DNA from: Beroe forskalii
Taxonomy: Eukaryota > Ctenophora > Nuda > Beroida > Beroidae
Assembly: GCA_011033025.1 (NCBI GenBank)
Contig: WFMF01000188.1
Span: forward strand, 248,001 to 312,000
Direction: 5' to 3'
DNA: 64,000 nt
Both the position numbers and the translations under genes were made by a program. Of the stretch, positions 21,878-33,333 are shown one piece after another; position 1 is the stretch's first letter, and each line of letters starts with the position of its first letter. The notes under the pieces were generated by a model that made no database searches, was not told the DNA's origin, and was given only the letters and a program-made list of their open reading frames with translations.

Positions 21878-24800
21878 GTTTCACCGTGCTACGTAGAAGG
21901 GCCAGGAGAGTTTTACCTGCAACTTGTCAATAAACGAAAGGAGATTGAGGAGCTGCAGACAAAGATAAACAACTACTATAACAGCGGACACGCTGCTGAC
22001 AAGTGAGAAATTACCTTATTATTCAGTGTGTCACCCCTTTTTTCCACAGAGCTAAGTTCAGTGTGTCACCCTCTATATACACGGCCGTGTTGTTTTCGCG
22101 CGTGCTGCATACGTATAACCATCACTGATGGAGTTACGAAACCAGAGATGGAGTTATATAAACACGCGCGAAAGTCTCTCTCTAGAAACTCCATCAGTAG
22201 ATTTCAAAACTCCATCAGTAGTTTTCGAAAGTCCATCTCTAGATTTATATTCGGATTCTGACACGCTGAGTTACCTAATGTTACTAAACTTAGTTAAACA
22301 TGCTTACACTGTTTATTTACCCTCTTTATTTACCCTGTTTTACCTGACCCGTTTACTGTATTTAGCAAATGTACACATGCAGAAAAACGAACACCAAATA
22401 AGCAAATACCAATCAACACAACACATTGTAATTACTGTGTACATTTGCAAACCGTTATATGTTAGACAAGTATGTCACGTGACGTCTGCTCGTAACACAA
22501 GTATAGAATGGAATGTGGCTGCTATACATTTTTGAGAGTAATTGCAATTGCAAATGTCGATGTACACCATGAGTGGTACCTAGTTCTTTCGTTCTCAATT
22601 TGGATATTGTACACTTTGTTTGGTCGGTCCTTCAGTGTTTACATTCCGATGTTATGTATTGGTCTGTTGCTGATGATTTACACATTATCAATTATGTTGT
22701 ACTCGTACAATTATCATTCAAATGTGAGTGGATTCTTGAGAATGTGAGAATGTGTGTGTCTTTAATATTCACTTCGTGATTGTATCTTTTCGATTTGTTT
22801 GTACCATTGATTTTGCTAAAGTTTATGGAAATGAACGTTTTGATGGAATCTATGTTCTTATGCTGATTGCTGCCTCTTCAAATGTGAAGACTAATATGAA
22901 TAGTTCATAAGGTGTCCTGCTAGGGTCTAAATCTGTGCAAATTAAACTTATTTCGAATCGGCCGTGTATATACTATATAACCACGCGCCAAGAGAGAGAC
23001 TTTTGATCTTCACATATAGCACTCACTGGCGTTCGTACTATATGAGCAATTAGACACTCACTGCGTTCGCGCCTAATTGTAATTCACCACGCTGCGCGTG
23101 GCGAATTGCAAAAGTCTCTCTCTAGTCGCGTGGTTATATAGTCTCTATCCACAGAGCTAAGTTCAGTGTGGACACTGGACAGCTAGTGTGTGGCACTACT
23201 AAATTCACTCTATCCACAGAGCTAAGTTCAGTGTGGATAGCTACTGTGTAACCCCTCTATCCACAGAGCTAAGTTCAGTGTGGATAGCTACTGTGTAACC
23301 CCTTTCTATCCACAGAGCTAAGTTCAGTGTGGACCGCTTCTGTGTAACCCCCTCTCTTTCCACAGGGCTAAGTTCAGTGTGGACAGCTACTGTGTAACCC
23401 CTCTCTATCCACAGGGCTAAGTTCAGTGTGGACAGCTACTGTGTGGCACTGTAATAACCCCTCTCTATCCACAGAGCTAAGTTCAGTATGGACAGCTACT
23501 GTGTAAGTGATGTAACCCCTCTCTTACCACAGGGCTAAGTTCAGTGTGGACAGCTACTGTGTAACCCTCTCCCTTTCCACAGGGCTAAGTTCAGTGTGGA
23601 CAGCTACTGTGTAACCCTCTCTCCCTTTCCACAAGGCTAAGTTCAGTGTGGACAGCTACTGCGTGGCTCTATGGGAGGAGGAGTGGTACCGAGCTAGGAT
23701 TACAGCTGTTACCAGGGATGAGTGTGAGGTTTACTTCCTGGACTACGGGAACTCTGATGTCATCTCATCTGCTGCTATCATGGTAAATCTGGTTCTAAAC
23801 TGCTGCTTTGGCAGCTCAAAATGATTGATCTCGAAATTCAGCAAAAAATGATATGATGAGTTTGGCTTCACTTCGTGAAACAGCATCCAATTTGAGTGAA
23901 AATCTCAATTTTCAGTTGACTTGGTATAATCTATTATTCAATCATTGCAGGGTCTGAACAAGCAATTCAAGCAATACCCAATGTACGCTATAAAATGTAC
24001 TTGTGAAGGGATAGACCCCACTATGATGGACGCTATGACAAACATTTTCAGTAAGTACATGGTTATTTGTTACATGCGATCTGTTAATTGGTCATTGAGC
24101 GTCTCTAAACTTTTAATTGTCATTGGGTAACTTGCCCAGTCATTAACGCTTTAACGGTTTACCATCATTACTGTTGTCTGAATGCAGCCTATCAATCCGC
24201 CCCTTTTATTAGAAAAGATTGGCCCATTCACTTGATACGCACAGGGGCCCAATCTTGTCACGTTTCAAACTCTCTGCCTAACCACTCATACCCTCTTTTC
24301 ACAGAGGAGCTAGTTGACACAGAAGAGGAAGATGACACCCACTTCCATGCTACCTTTATCAAGGAGGACAAGAAGACCTGGCTGGTGTCCATGTACGAGG
24401 GAAACGCTCCTTTGGTCCAGGTATAGAGGGTGGCTGAGTTCTTGATATTGGGGGGCTTTCTGGCTTCACTCTTCAGTCGCATTTTAAAAGAATCAATATC
24501 CGTCGCTGATAAAAGCATTCTGATTTCTGTGTTATTTGTATCCCTTGGCAATAATAAAGTCCATTCCTCCCTCGTAAGACCCCTCTCTTTCTTTGATTCT
24601 CCAATCCCCCCTCAACCAACCCCCTCACCCTCTAACTCCCTCTAATCCCCCTCAGAAAATGTTCCAGAAGTACTATTCCGGAGGAGGCGGGAGTAGTGGG
24701 AGTGTAACACGTGGGAGTAAGATGTCTAGTGGGGGTGGGAGGGCTCTTCCCTCCTCCTCTCTTGCCAGCGTGAAACTGCCTGAGAAGGACCTTGCTGTGA

Positions 24801-25239
24801 TTGCCCATGCGAGGTATTATGACAGTTGATATTTTGTGTTTCTTGAGTCAGAAATAGAACTTTTTCAGTCCTTTTTGGATTGTGAAATCTAGACACTCGC
24901 GATCAAAGTGTCTAGGTGTCCTGTCAATTGCTTACAGCGACGATGTCCTGTAAGCAAGGAGGAGGTCCTTACCTAACACCAACCCCATATTCCCCAGTGA
25001 CCCTATGCTGATCTACTTGCATTGTTACCCCCATGTTCAACAGTGACCCTCCTCCCCTATGTTCCACAGTGAACACTGACCCCCATAGTGACCCCCATGT
25101 TTTCCACAGTGACCCTATGCTGATCTACTTGCACTGTGAGCGAGACGGTGAGACAGAAGCTGCTATTGACCAGATAGGTAACAGGATGATGCAGGTGTAT
25201 GACCGGGGAAACCAGCAGCCCCTACTCCAGAACAGACAG
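21878..25239 (+). CDS. Multi-Tudor gene, module B3 and start of module 4
   Basis: Copy of A3: exons 21,878-22,002, 23,636-23,782, 23,951-24,050, 24,305-24,420, 24,656-24,813, 25,110-25,239, with further copies of the last exon's 3' part at 25,292-25,387 and 25,436-25,531. The core reads EEEWYRARITAVTR and YFLDYGNSD. The first donor (GACAA then GTGAGA) is phase 2, but the last acceptor in the array (CCACAAG, exon at 23,636) gives phase 0. A frame-keeping transcript would need one of the upstream array copies as a 29-nt microexon, or another fix. The closing exon supplies the N half of the module whose core is at 26,286. Confidence 0.75.
22074..23140. mobile_element. Inserted inverted-repeat elements inside the acceptor array
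   Basis: TATATACACGGCCG at 22,074-22,087 is matched in reverse complement at 22,959-22,972, bounding about 0.9 kb. It is followed by a second hairpin whose arms carry CTATATAACCACGCG and AGAGAGAGACTTTT (about 22,973-23,005 and 23,107-23,140). Together they interrupt the exon-start array. Inside, the word ACTCCATCAGTAG is repeated. Short open frames here are hydrophobic but lack gene context. Block A has nothing comparable. Confidence 0.65.
23147..23640 (+). repeat. Tandem acceptor/exon-start array (block B)
   Basis: About nine units of roughly 50-65 bp, each with CCACAG(A/G)GCTAAGTTC and AGTGTGGACAGCTACTGTGT, precede the exon at 23,636. One more unit lies at 22,040, left of the inserted element. 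Most copies give an AG acceptor in phase with the donor at 22,002 and offer GTAACC as a possible donor after the TGT codon. Confidence 0.82.
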
Positions 25240-25531
25240 GTGTGTGTGTGTGTGTGTCTGTCTGTCTGTCTGTGTCTGTCTGTCTGTGTGTGATGGGGAG
25301 ACAGAGGCTGCTATTGACCAGATAGGTAACAGGATGATGCAGGTGTATGACCGGGGGAACCAACAGCCATTACTCCAGAACAGACAGGTTGGTGTCTGTC
25401 TGTATGTATGTCTGTCTGCCTGTCTGTCTGTATGTGACGGTGAGACGGAGGCTGCTATTGACCAGATAGGTAACAGGATGATGCAGGTGTATGACCGGGG
25501 TAACCAGCAGCCCCTGCTCCAGAACAGACAG

Positions 25532-26285
25532 GTGTGTGTTCGTCATGGTGACGTCATATGATGCAAAAGATGTTTAAAACTTTACCTCCCTTTTGCGTGT
25601 ACAGTTACTAGTACTTTGTAGAAAGTCATACCTTTCAAGCAATACTTTTCATCGGCTTTGAGGATTATAAATTTTAAGAAGTTATTGTACTATGCTGTGT
25701 GAGTATGATTCAATGACCTCAAGTTTTATCATTTACACCTGAGTAGCTGGCTAAATGAATTTGTGTACATGCTGGGTATTGTGTTATGCCTTCATTATTT
25801 CTAGAAATTAGGAGGCGGAATACAAATTACACCTAAATAAAAGCTGCATATATACACCACAAGGCGTGAATTATATGCCTTACACAGTGTGGATGTATTC
25901 CTCAGATTTCATCAGGCAGGTGGCGTTAATTCTGTAACACGATCCACATATTTCATACCTCAACGAATCAGTAACATTAGCATCTGCCTGTGTCGGCGTT
26001 TGTATGAACGGCTACAGTATGTCTGCTGGTGTGTAAGTGTCTGTTTGTCTGTAACGTTGGTCGATAAGTGTCTGTTCAGTGTCTGTTGTACCAGGTAAGG
26101 TCTGCAGGTAGCTAATCTGTGTGTCCTCTGTTTGTGTATCGGTGTCGGTAACTCTCATTCCCCAGGTTGGTGATCTGTGTACAGATTTGTTTGAATGTCT
26201 GTATCCAAAGGTTAGTGAGCTGTCTGTTTTGGTGTTTGTTTGAATGTCTGTAATGGTGTCTGTCTGTAACTCACTCTTCCCCCAG
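25532..26285 (+). other. Intron between block B and module 4
   Basis: No exon is visible. From about 26,030 to 26,285 there are repeated words TGTCTGT and (C)CCCAGGTTGGTGA, including decoy acceptors at 26,161-26,175 resembling the real one at 26,281-26,285. Confidence 0.5.
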
Positions 26286-27167
26286 GTTGGTGAGCTGTGC
26301 GCAGTAAAGTTCTCAGAAGATGAGGCCTGGTACCGGGGTCAGATAACAGCTGTGAGAGGTGATCAGGTTCAGGTGTTCTTCATTGACTACGGAAATGAGG
26401 AAAGCAAGAGAGCCAACGAGGTATACGATCAGTTCATGAATTTGTATTATTTATAGGGTTTGAATTATTGCCAATTTGGAATTTCCTATTAAATTTCTTC
26501 AAGGTTCCCGTCTTTTGCTTTCAACTGAAGCAACAAATCACAAGAATTTATCTGAAACTGACACCTTCCAGGTATACGAACTTTCGAGAGAATTACGCAA
26601 CGTACCCTCACAAATATGTGCAACACAGCTAGCTAACATTGCTGAACCTCCCAATGGATGGGCTGATGCTTCAAGGGAACTGAACATCCTCTGTGGTGGG
26701 TAGACTGCAGTTGTTGACACCACTTTACTCTGACACCACTACAATCTAGAAGGACACCACTTCACCCTGACACCACTTCTCCTTGACACCACTACACTCT
26801 GACACCACTACACTTTGACACCACTTCACTCTGACACCACTTCACTCTGACACAACTTTACTCTGACACTTGTTCACTCTGACACCACTTCTCCCTAACA
26901 CCACTTCACCCTGACACCACTTCTCCCTTGACACCTTTTCTCCCTGACACCACTGCACTCTGACACCTCTTCACTCTGAAACTACTTCTTCCTAACACCA
27001 CTACCCCCCTCTGTGAAATGAAGTTCTCGATGACAGTAGTGAACTCTTCCACCAACCCTCCAACTATTGAGCTATTCGCTGCCAAGAACGGTCTTTCACT
27101 GACTGACGAACTTGTGAAGAACGGATATGCCATCTACACTGGCATGCAGTGCATTGCAATGCCACAG
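26286..27167 (+). CDS. Multi-Tudor gene, module 4 core and C half (interrupted)
   Basis: Exons 26,286-26,420 and 26,572-26,695, then 27,016-27,167. The core reads LCAVKFSEDEAWYRGQITAV and VFFIDYGNEE with all cage residues. The second exon breaks at CTCTGTG (26,695), and the reading resumes after a second CTCTGTG at 27,015. Joined directly the two halves read on in frame through the cysteine codon, with no extra or missing bases. The 320 bp between (see the minisatellite entry) have a stop codon and no AG at the right edge. So either this exon is split by a recent insertion or an unusual splice removes it. The C half has IELFAAKNGLSLTDELVKNG, the SN-like part. Confidence 0.75.
26696..27015 (+). 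repeat. CTCTGACACCACTT minisatellite inside a Tudor exon
   Basis: A 320-bp stretch made of 14-16 bp units (CTCTGACACCACTTCA and variants) is bounded by the 7-bp direct repeat CTCTGTG (26,689-26,695 and 27,009-27,015). It starts GTGGGTAG, a possible donor, but has no AG just before the resuming codon. Confidence 0.8.
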
Positions 27168-27319
27168 GTATGGGATTTGACGACGAATTAGTGCCCAATA
27201 AGGGGGTTTGCAGTTCGAATTTACAGTTTGAACTCATTCTAATCTCCGAATTTATGACTCTTTCGCATGGTCTATCAAAGAAAAAAGCAGATGATCCTTT
27301 CAACACCCATTCATTTCAG

Positions 27320-28788
27320 CTGCCCAGTATCGACGGTGGTTCATTCTGTGTTAAGATCGGCTACATGAGTTATCCGGGCAAAATCTACATCCTGAAAATG
27401 ACAGAAAACGAGCGACTTGACGAGTTGATGGAGCGAATAAACGAGGAGTACTCACAGATGGAGAGAACAGGGTCGCTTCCCAGACTAACCGGCCAGCCTA
27501 CCATAGGTTTCATTGAGGAAATAAGATGAGAATTACCTGAACATTGATTACTGTATCAATGGTGCATTTGAACTTGTTCATCTAGAAGATCGCTATCAAA
27601 TTTTAAAAGAAATTTCATGTTCTTCAAACACTGTTCTCTCAGGCGCTGTTTGCTGCACAAAGTACTCTGAAGATGAATCTTATAACCGGGCCTCAGTCTA
27701 CGGTATCACACGGTCTACAATCAAGATTCAGTTCTTAGATTACGGTACGTGACAATTCTTCTTCCGCGCTTCATGATTTCCCGCGTCGGTGGAGGGAATT
27801 GCCACTTTGTGTCACAATAAAAGGGTCTTCTGCCATGTGAAATTAACGAATTGCCATGAAAAGTAATCACGCAGTCAGCAGTGTTGGTTAAAATTTTGCG
27901 CGCTTAACGCAGCGCATTTAGGCTTGGCTGTCAGTCCAACATAGGCCACCAACTACAGAAACAGCAAATAGAATCAATGATTGATTTCATAAACCATTAT
28001 TCTCACCATTTCCCCTAAAAACACCAGGTAACTGTGAGGATAAGAACTTTTCGGAGCTGTTCCATCTTAAAGATGAGTACGTGACATCGCTACCCGCTCA
28101 AGCTATCGAATGTTCTCTACATGGGAGCAACATAGGTTCCACAGATTGAGTGATTTGCCATTTCACAGGTTTCTATTTCATACAACATTCTCCCTTTTGG
28201 TATAGGAGTTGGTAACTCTTGTACGTTTATGGGACGCGTAATGATTCACTTAAGATCCGAATTGAATTTCGGACTACGCAGATGATATTTCCCGCCTTCA
28301 TTTCCCAGTATCGTGTCTATAATACTTCTATCCGCAGTTGGACGACACAGATGCAGCAGTTTGTGGATCACCACGTGGAAGATAAGACGTACAACTGTCA
28401 GGTGGTGGGTAAGGAGGGTGAGGGGTACAAGGTTACTCTGCATGATACCCTCTCCGGGAACAGTCTAGCTGATGATATTAACAGATTCGTTTGTGTGCCG
28501 ATTTCGTAGGCATGTACGTGTCTTATTCTCTTGACTTTCCCCAATTTGAATATTTTTTGAAGCTGTAAGTTTGGTGACATGTTTAAATACCCCTTAAACC
28601 ACTCTTCCTTCAGATTTGTGAACAGTGGTGGAGCCTCTGCTCAGAGCATAGCCAGTACCACTGGTGGTGCTCCTTCCAACAGTTTCGGGGGAGCAACTAA
28701 CGCCTGGGATCAGAGCAACATCAGTAGCAACGCTGCTCCTGCTCAACCTGATCCTACACCCGCTCCACCTCCAGCCAAGACAGATGAG
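27320..28788 (+). CDS. Multi-Tudor gene, module 5
   Basis: Exons 27,320-27,506, 27,643-27,744, 28,028-28,135, 28,338-28,484 and linker exon 28,614-28,788. The core reads VCCTKYSEDESYNRASVYGI and QFLDYGNCED; the usual WYRA is SYNRA. The C half has HVEDKTYNCQVVGKEGEGYK. The linker exon is Ser/Ala/Pro-rich (SNAAPAQPDPTPAPPPAK). Two joints are irregular. The exon ending near 28,135 leaves phase 1 but the next needs phase 2. The exon ending AACAG at 28,484 is followed by ATTCGT, not GT, although AG here is exactly the phase that the next exon requires. Confidence 0.72.
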
Positions 28789-28979
28789 GTGAGCGAGTTT
28801 TCACTCAAACTGGAGAAGTGGTCATTTAGCACCTGGTCACATTCATCATAGTTTGTATGTGAAAATCAGTTACAAAACCAAGTTTGTGGCCCTAGGGGCG
28901 CCCAATACCAATAAAGCGAGATAAAACTCAACTCTGATTTTCACAAATGACCGACGATTTCATCATTCCTTGTTTCCAG

Positions 28980-31809
28980 CAAGTGAAGATAGAGTGGCCG
29001 CCTCGGATTGACAAGTTTGAGCACGTTCCGGCAATGATATCGTACGGAGAGGGTCCTGAGGACTTCTGGGTGAACCTGGTGGACAAGGATCAGAAGTTCG
29101 CTCAACTCCACGACAAGATGCAAGAAGTGTACGCTAGTGGGGGCCGACCGGTGCCACGAGTATTCAGATAAGTTTTTAGTCACCTCTGTCAGTTCGTCTC
29201 GATGAAATCACTTAAAGGGGTAGTACACTCCAGAAAAAGTGCCACTTTTTATGTTCTAATTTATCTACCATTACTGCAAACATATGTTTAGTGAAATCCC
29301 TGTGTTTCTAAGTTACTCTGATCGCGAGAAATCGCACCTTTATGTTATGGCGCGATGACGTCACGTGGGCACATCACCGCAACAAACGCTATCAGATACG
29401 CTACTGTATGTGAAAGGTAATAAATGTGTTTTTCCTGCCGGAAGTTTCGTGTATTTTGGATTACTTTTTGTTTTCATTATTGATATTGAACTTTCTCTCG
29501 GCCCATGATGTAATGTAGGTACTTATTTAGACAAGCAATAGCGAGGTATAACACGATTCAGGGTGGAAAAAGGCACGTGAATATATGTCACAACTCACAA
29601 TAATGAATCATATTATGTATTTTACATCCTGTATTGCTCGTATGATCATGATTCATATTAATTTTTAAATAAATATCTGTGGACACAGTGAATGTGTAAA
29701 TGTAGATCACAGGAATGATAGTAAAATACCACTCACGCTTAGTAATTCAGCTTTCACAACACCCACAAATGTATCTGACAGCAATTTATGGTACTTTAAT
29801 AAAGTTTATACAAAACACCACAACACAACTATGAACAAACTGTGATGATGACCGATAAGGTATTGAAAGTAAGCAGGTATAATAGTATAATGATTTCGGA
29901 AAGCTGTGACGGTTACTCCCTTTCAAGCTGCTCAGAAGGAGATAAACCCTACAACTTTACAAGATTCAAATGGCTCAAATATTTGAGCAGGAAGTGAGTT
30001 TGAAGACGGGACATTCTAAACTTCAAAAAGCAAGGAAAACGGCAGTACTAACTACTGGTTGCAACGACAATATTATTAAATTCTAGTCTCAACCAAGGGC
30101 AAGACAACAGGATATGAGTGATCAAGCTGCTGACAAAGAGCCAACCTCGGTTGTTCAGTTGGATATGAACGTTAACACGACAGTTCAGAGAATAAGGTGA
30201 CTATAACACTGGTGTAAGAAACAGTAAAGATGATCTTCCGACGATCTTCCACAGACTTGAAGATGGCTACTGTTGTCGTGCCAGTGATTCTTTCCACAGT
30301 TTCATGGGTAAGAATCCTATAACAGAGACTAAGCTTTATTTAGACGTGGTAGAAAAACAGGGCAATTTGATAGTACTACGATTCTCACAGTAAAGGTAGT
30401 AGCACATACATGACCAAAGGGCAGAGATGGACATTGGACAATAAAGGTATTTATATGCAATCAAATTTTTGCTTCTCTGATAAATTGTCATTTTACACGG
30501 CTATGTACTGTTGGATGAAAATTTATCAGAAAAACAAAAACATCGTTGAATGATGAATCAACGGTACATATGACTCGATAGGTAGGTACAGTCTACACAA
30601 ATCATGATTCAAGAACTAGAAGTATACTTTTATAGCGTGTAATCATTTTGCAACTAAATATGTATCGTCATAATGTTTGGTAAATATTACTCTTTTCTTG
30701 CATACATCTACTTGAAATTTATAGTATCATACAATTGCAAACAGTAAAGAAAACAAAATTTTAAACGATCAACTGAAATTCCGACAGTTGTACCCAATTT
30801 AACACCTCTATACATAGATTTCACGTATTGTAACGCTGCGCGGCGACCTGTTGTGCCCACGTGACGTCATCGCGCTGAAATCTATAAACCGCAATAACTC
30901 GCGACTTAATTGAGATGGAGGCATGGGGATTTCACCATTGTATAACATGCAACGTGAGAAGTGATAAAATCATAACCATTTTAATTTTCTTAAAAGTCAA
31001 TTCTATAGTGAAAGTCAATTCTATAGTAAAAGTCAATTCTATAGTGAATACGGCCATGGAAACACTTCATCAAATCACTCATCAACTGACTAATGTGAAA
31101 ACTCGCCACTCCATCCAATGCTTCTCCTCAGGTACATGTACATTGCCGTGCGAAGTCCCGAGTTTGACGAGATCTACCGAGCTAAGACCCTCGACAACGA
31201 CCGAAACGGCCCCCTCGTCACCTACGTGGACTACGGAAACGAGGAAACCGTGCCCCGTGATAACCTGTTTATCCTGGAGAGCTACCTGGCCACCGTGCTG
31301 CCATGTCAGGCGGTGAGGTGTGCGTTGGATGGAGTGGATAGACTGAAGCCTGAGGGGGAGATAAGGCAGGAGATCAGGGAGAAGTTTGAGGAACTGCTCA
31401 AGGATGAGGTGAGATGTTGTACGGCATTTCAAACAACATGGGCCATTACTATTGCAACATTTGTGTGGAACAAGGAATTGAGGCTAGGGGCTCAATGGGT
31501 GTAAGCCAATACTATTTCGACCTTCAACCCTTCTCAGTTTGTTGTCTGTTGAGAAGCTGTCCACTCTATGGAATTCCACACTGACACCATGCGTGTGATA
31601 GAGAAATTATACTATTTTTGCCTTTTAATCTCCCACTCTTCGAATCCTTCTCCTCCTCCTATCGTCCTAAAACCCTCCCCTTCTCCAGACGATCATGATA
31701 AAGAACATCTCGCCCGCACAACGGGAGAAGCCCCACAACGAGGTGGAGATCCTGGTGAAGGGAGAACTGGTGGTGGACATCCTAGAGAAGGAACTCATCG
31801 CCCTCAGCG
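28980..31809 (+). CDS. Multi-Tudor gene, module 6
   Basis: Exons 28,980-29,167, 31,132-31,408, 31,689-31,809. The N half is FWVNLVDKDQKFAQLHDKMQ. The core is YIAVRSPEFDEIYRAKTL then LVTYVDYGNEE. The C half holds VLPCQAVRCALDGVDRL and the SN-like VVDILEKELIALS. The first exon ends TTCAG followed by ATAAGT. Its AG end is in the phase needed by the exon at 31,132 (completing an Arg codon), and no in-frame GT alternative exists nearby because TAA follows. The donor therefore seems to be a GTAAGT with its first G changed to A. The 1.96 kb intron hosts an inverted-repeat element. Confidence 0.8.
29291..30935. mobile_element. Intronic element with ~85-bp imperfect inverted ends
   Basis: The left arm (29,291-29,381) and the right arm (30,849-30,935) share, in inverted orientation, GTGAAATCCC, TCGCGAG and a closely matching GCGCGATGACGTCACGTGGG. 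The 1.47 kb between them is AT-rich without a long open frame. It is probably a non-autonomous DNA transposon; target repeats were not found with confidence. The rest of the intron shows no exon except a small CAATTCTATAGTGAAAGT triplication near 31,000. Confidence 0.65.
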
Positions 31810-32032
31810 GTATGTGAAGTTAGCGAATCATGAGTTGTCTTTGTAAATTTTGACAGTTGTGGGCACCACCCTTTTCATTGATCGTCTTAAGTGGAAACTC
31901 TGAAGAGTGACAAATTCAAAGAAATTAACCAAGTTAAAATGATGGATCTGTATGCAAAGGACTTTGTTTTGTGTTATCTTAAACCCATATTCATTTTATC
32001 TGAAACATTATCTCCTAATCTCTCGTTTTTAG

Positions 32033-32883
32033 GGCCCCCAGACGTGCCGCTCTGCACAGCCCAAGTTGGTACCGTGTTGAAGGGAGCTATTGTCAACATC
32101 ACCTCACCTACCCAGTTCTGGATCCAAGTAGCGGGTAACTCTGCTAAGATCAACGAGGCTACCAAGGCGTGTACTGATAACATGACTGATGCTCCAGAAG
32201 TGGGAACGTACTGCGCGGCCGTGCTAGGTGGGTTTCAGAAATTCGGCAAAATTCGGCACACGATTATTGTTTAATTGGCAGTTTGAAGTTATCAATAATT
32301 GCCCGCTTTAAGCTATTATCGTGATATCATCTGACATCCCTCCTGATTTGCAAATGATGAGATGAACGCAACTCCAATCATTTTTTTTCTCATCTTCCAT
32401 TTCTCATCATCTCTACCCCGCAGAGAGTGAGGACGACGACACGGTGTACCGAGCTAAGGTTGAGGCAGTGGAGGGAGGTAAGGTGACAGTGACGTGTATT
32501 GACTACGGCTATCACACGACACTGCCCATGAAGAACATCTACAAACTCAAACAGGTATGCGTATGTGACTTTGTGAGTTTAGGGACCAGCTACGTGAATG
32601 GGGGTCAGGGAAATCAGGGCTGGTTTTCAAGGAAATGGGACCTTTTTAGGAGAATTATGGTTGGTTTTACTGTGTCAAAAATTTGGAAGTACCTTTGAAT
32701 TTAGTTGAGTCCATGAATGCCCCCTCTTTATCAGTCGTGTGGAGAGGAGCCTGCGCAAGCGTTCCCGTGCTCCCTACCACTGGAAGTGCTGCCTGACTGT
32801 GAGGACCAAGTGATGGGGGTCCTCAAGGGTCTTTCTGAGAAGTGTGTCACTGTCAAGCTGTTATCTCAACAAGAGGATGGAAG
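32033..32883 (+). CDS. Multi-Tudor gene, module 7
   Basis: Exons 32,033-32,227, 32,424-32,554, 32,735-32,883. The N half has SPTQFWIQVAGNSAKINEAT. The core is GTYCAAVLESEDDDTVYRAK and VTCIDYGYHTT (DYGY for DYGN). The C half is AFPCSLPLEVLPDCEDQ and VTVKLLSQQEDGR. The last exon is placed to end at AAG (32,883), before ATTGGT, because only phase 2 fits the next exon at 33,334. A GT donor four bases later (32,888) would shift the frame. This is the third AT-type donor in this gene. Confidence 0.78.
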
Positions 32884-33039
32884 ATTGGTGATGTGATATT
32901 GATAGAAGTGGTTGAGTGATTTGAGCTGCAAAACACTTTTTATTTGTATTGATTCTTGTTACTGTTGGAGGACTCTCTGATGTCAGTGATTGATTTATCT
33001 TCCATTGAGTCAGATTTAAAGCAAACTTCCACTGATCTG

Positions 33040-33333
33040 ATTGATACAGTTGACTTCCACCCTGCTGACCACACCACCCTATTCGTCACTCCCTGACATC
33101 TCCCATTCCCTCAGATTTACAGTTGACTTCCACCCGGTTGACCACACCACCCTATTCGTCACTCCCTCACATCTCCCATTCCCTCAGGTTTACAGTTGAC
33201 TTCCACCCTGCTGACCACACCACCCTATTCATCACCCCCTCACATCTCCCATTCCCTCAGGTTTACAGTTGACTTCCACCCTGCTGACCACACCACGCTA
33301 TTCGTCATTCCCTGACATCTCCCATTCCCTCAG
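33040..33333 (+). repeat. Four tandem copies of an exon's acceptor and start
   Basis: Units of about 65-70 bp with CCCATTCCCTCAG, then (A/G)TTTACAGTTGACTTCCACC and GACCACACCACCCTATTC, repeat up to the real exon at 33,334. The earlier copies end in CACTCCCTGACATC or CACTCCCTCACATC. Read in the coding frame, the first type meets a stop, so only the last copy opens into the full exon. Confidence 0.85.

Larger units (their letters stand above)
16108..25555 (+). repeat. Duplicated block B (copy of 3,957-13,500)
   Basis: Same exon order and strand as block A. The left edge cuts the Ser-rich exon. The right edge is just after the last repeated exon copy near CATGGTGACGTCATAT. Exons are intact apart from that first one. 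Differences from block A include a shifted intron at 19,226-19,450 and the insertion at 22,074-23,140. Confidence 0.9.

Noticed and set aside
22128-22779. Hydrophobic plus-strand frames in the inserted element
   Set aside because: AT-rich, overlapping in several frames, no domain or splice context; likely chance frames in a non-autonomous element.
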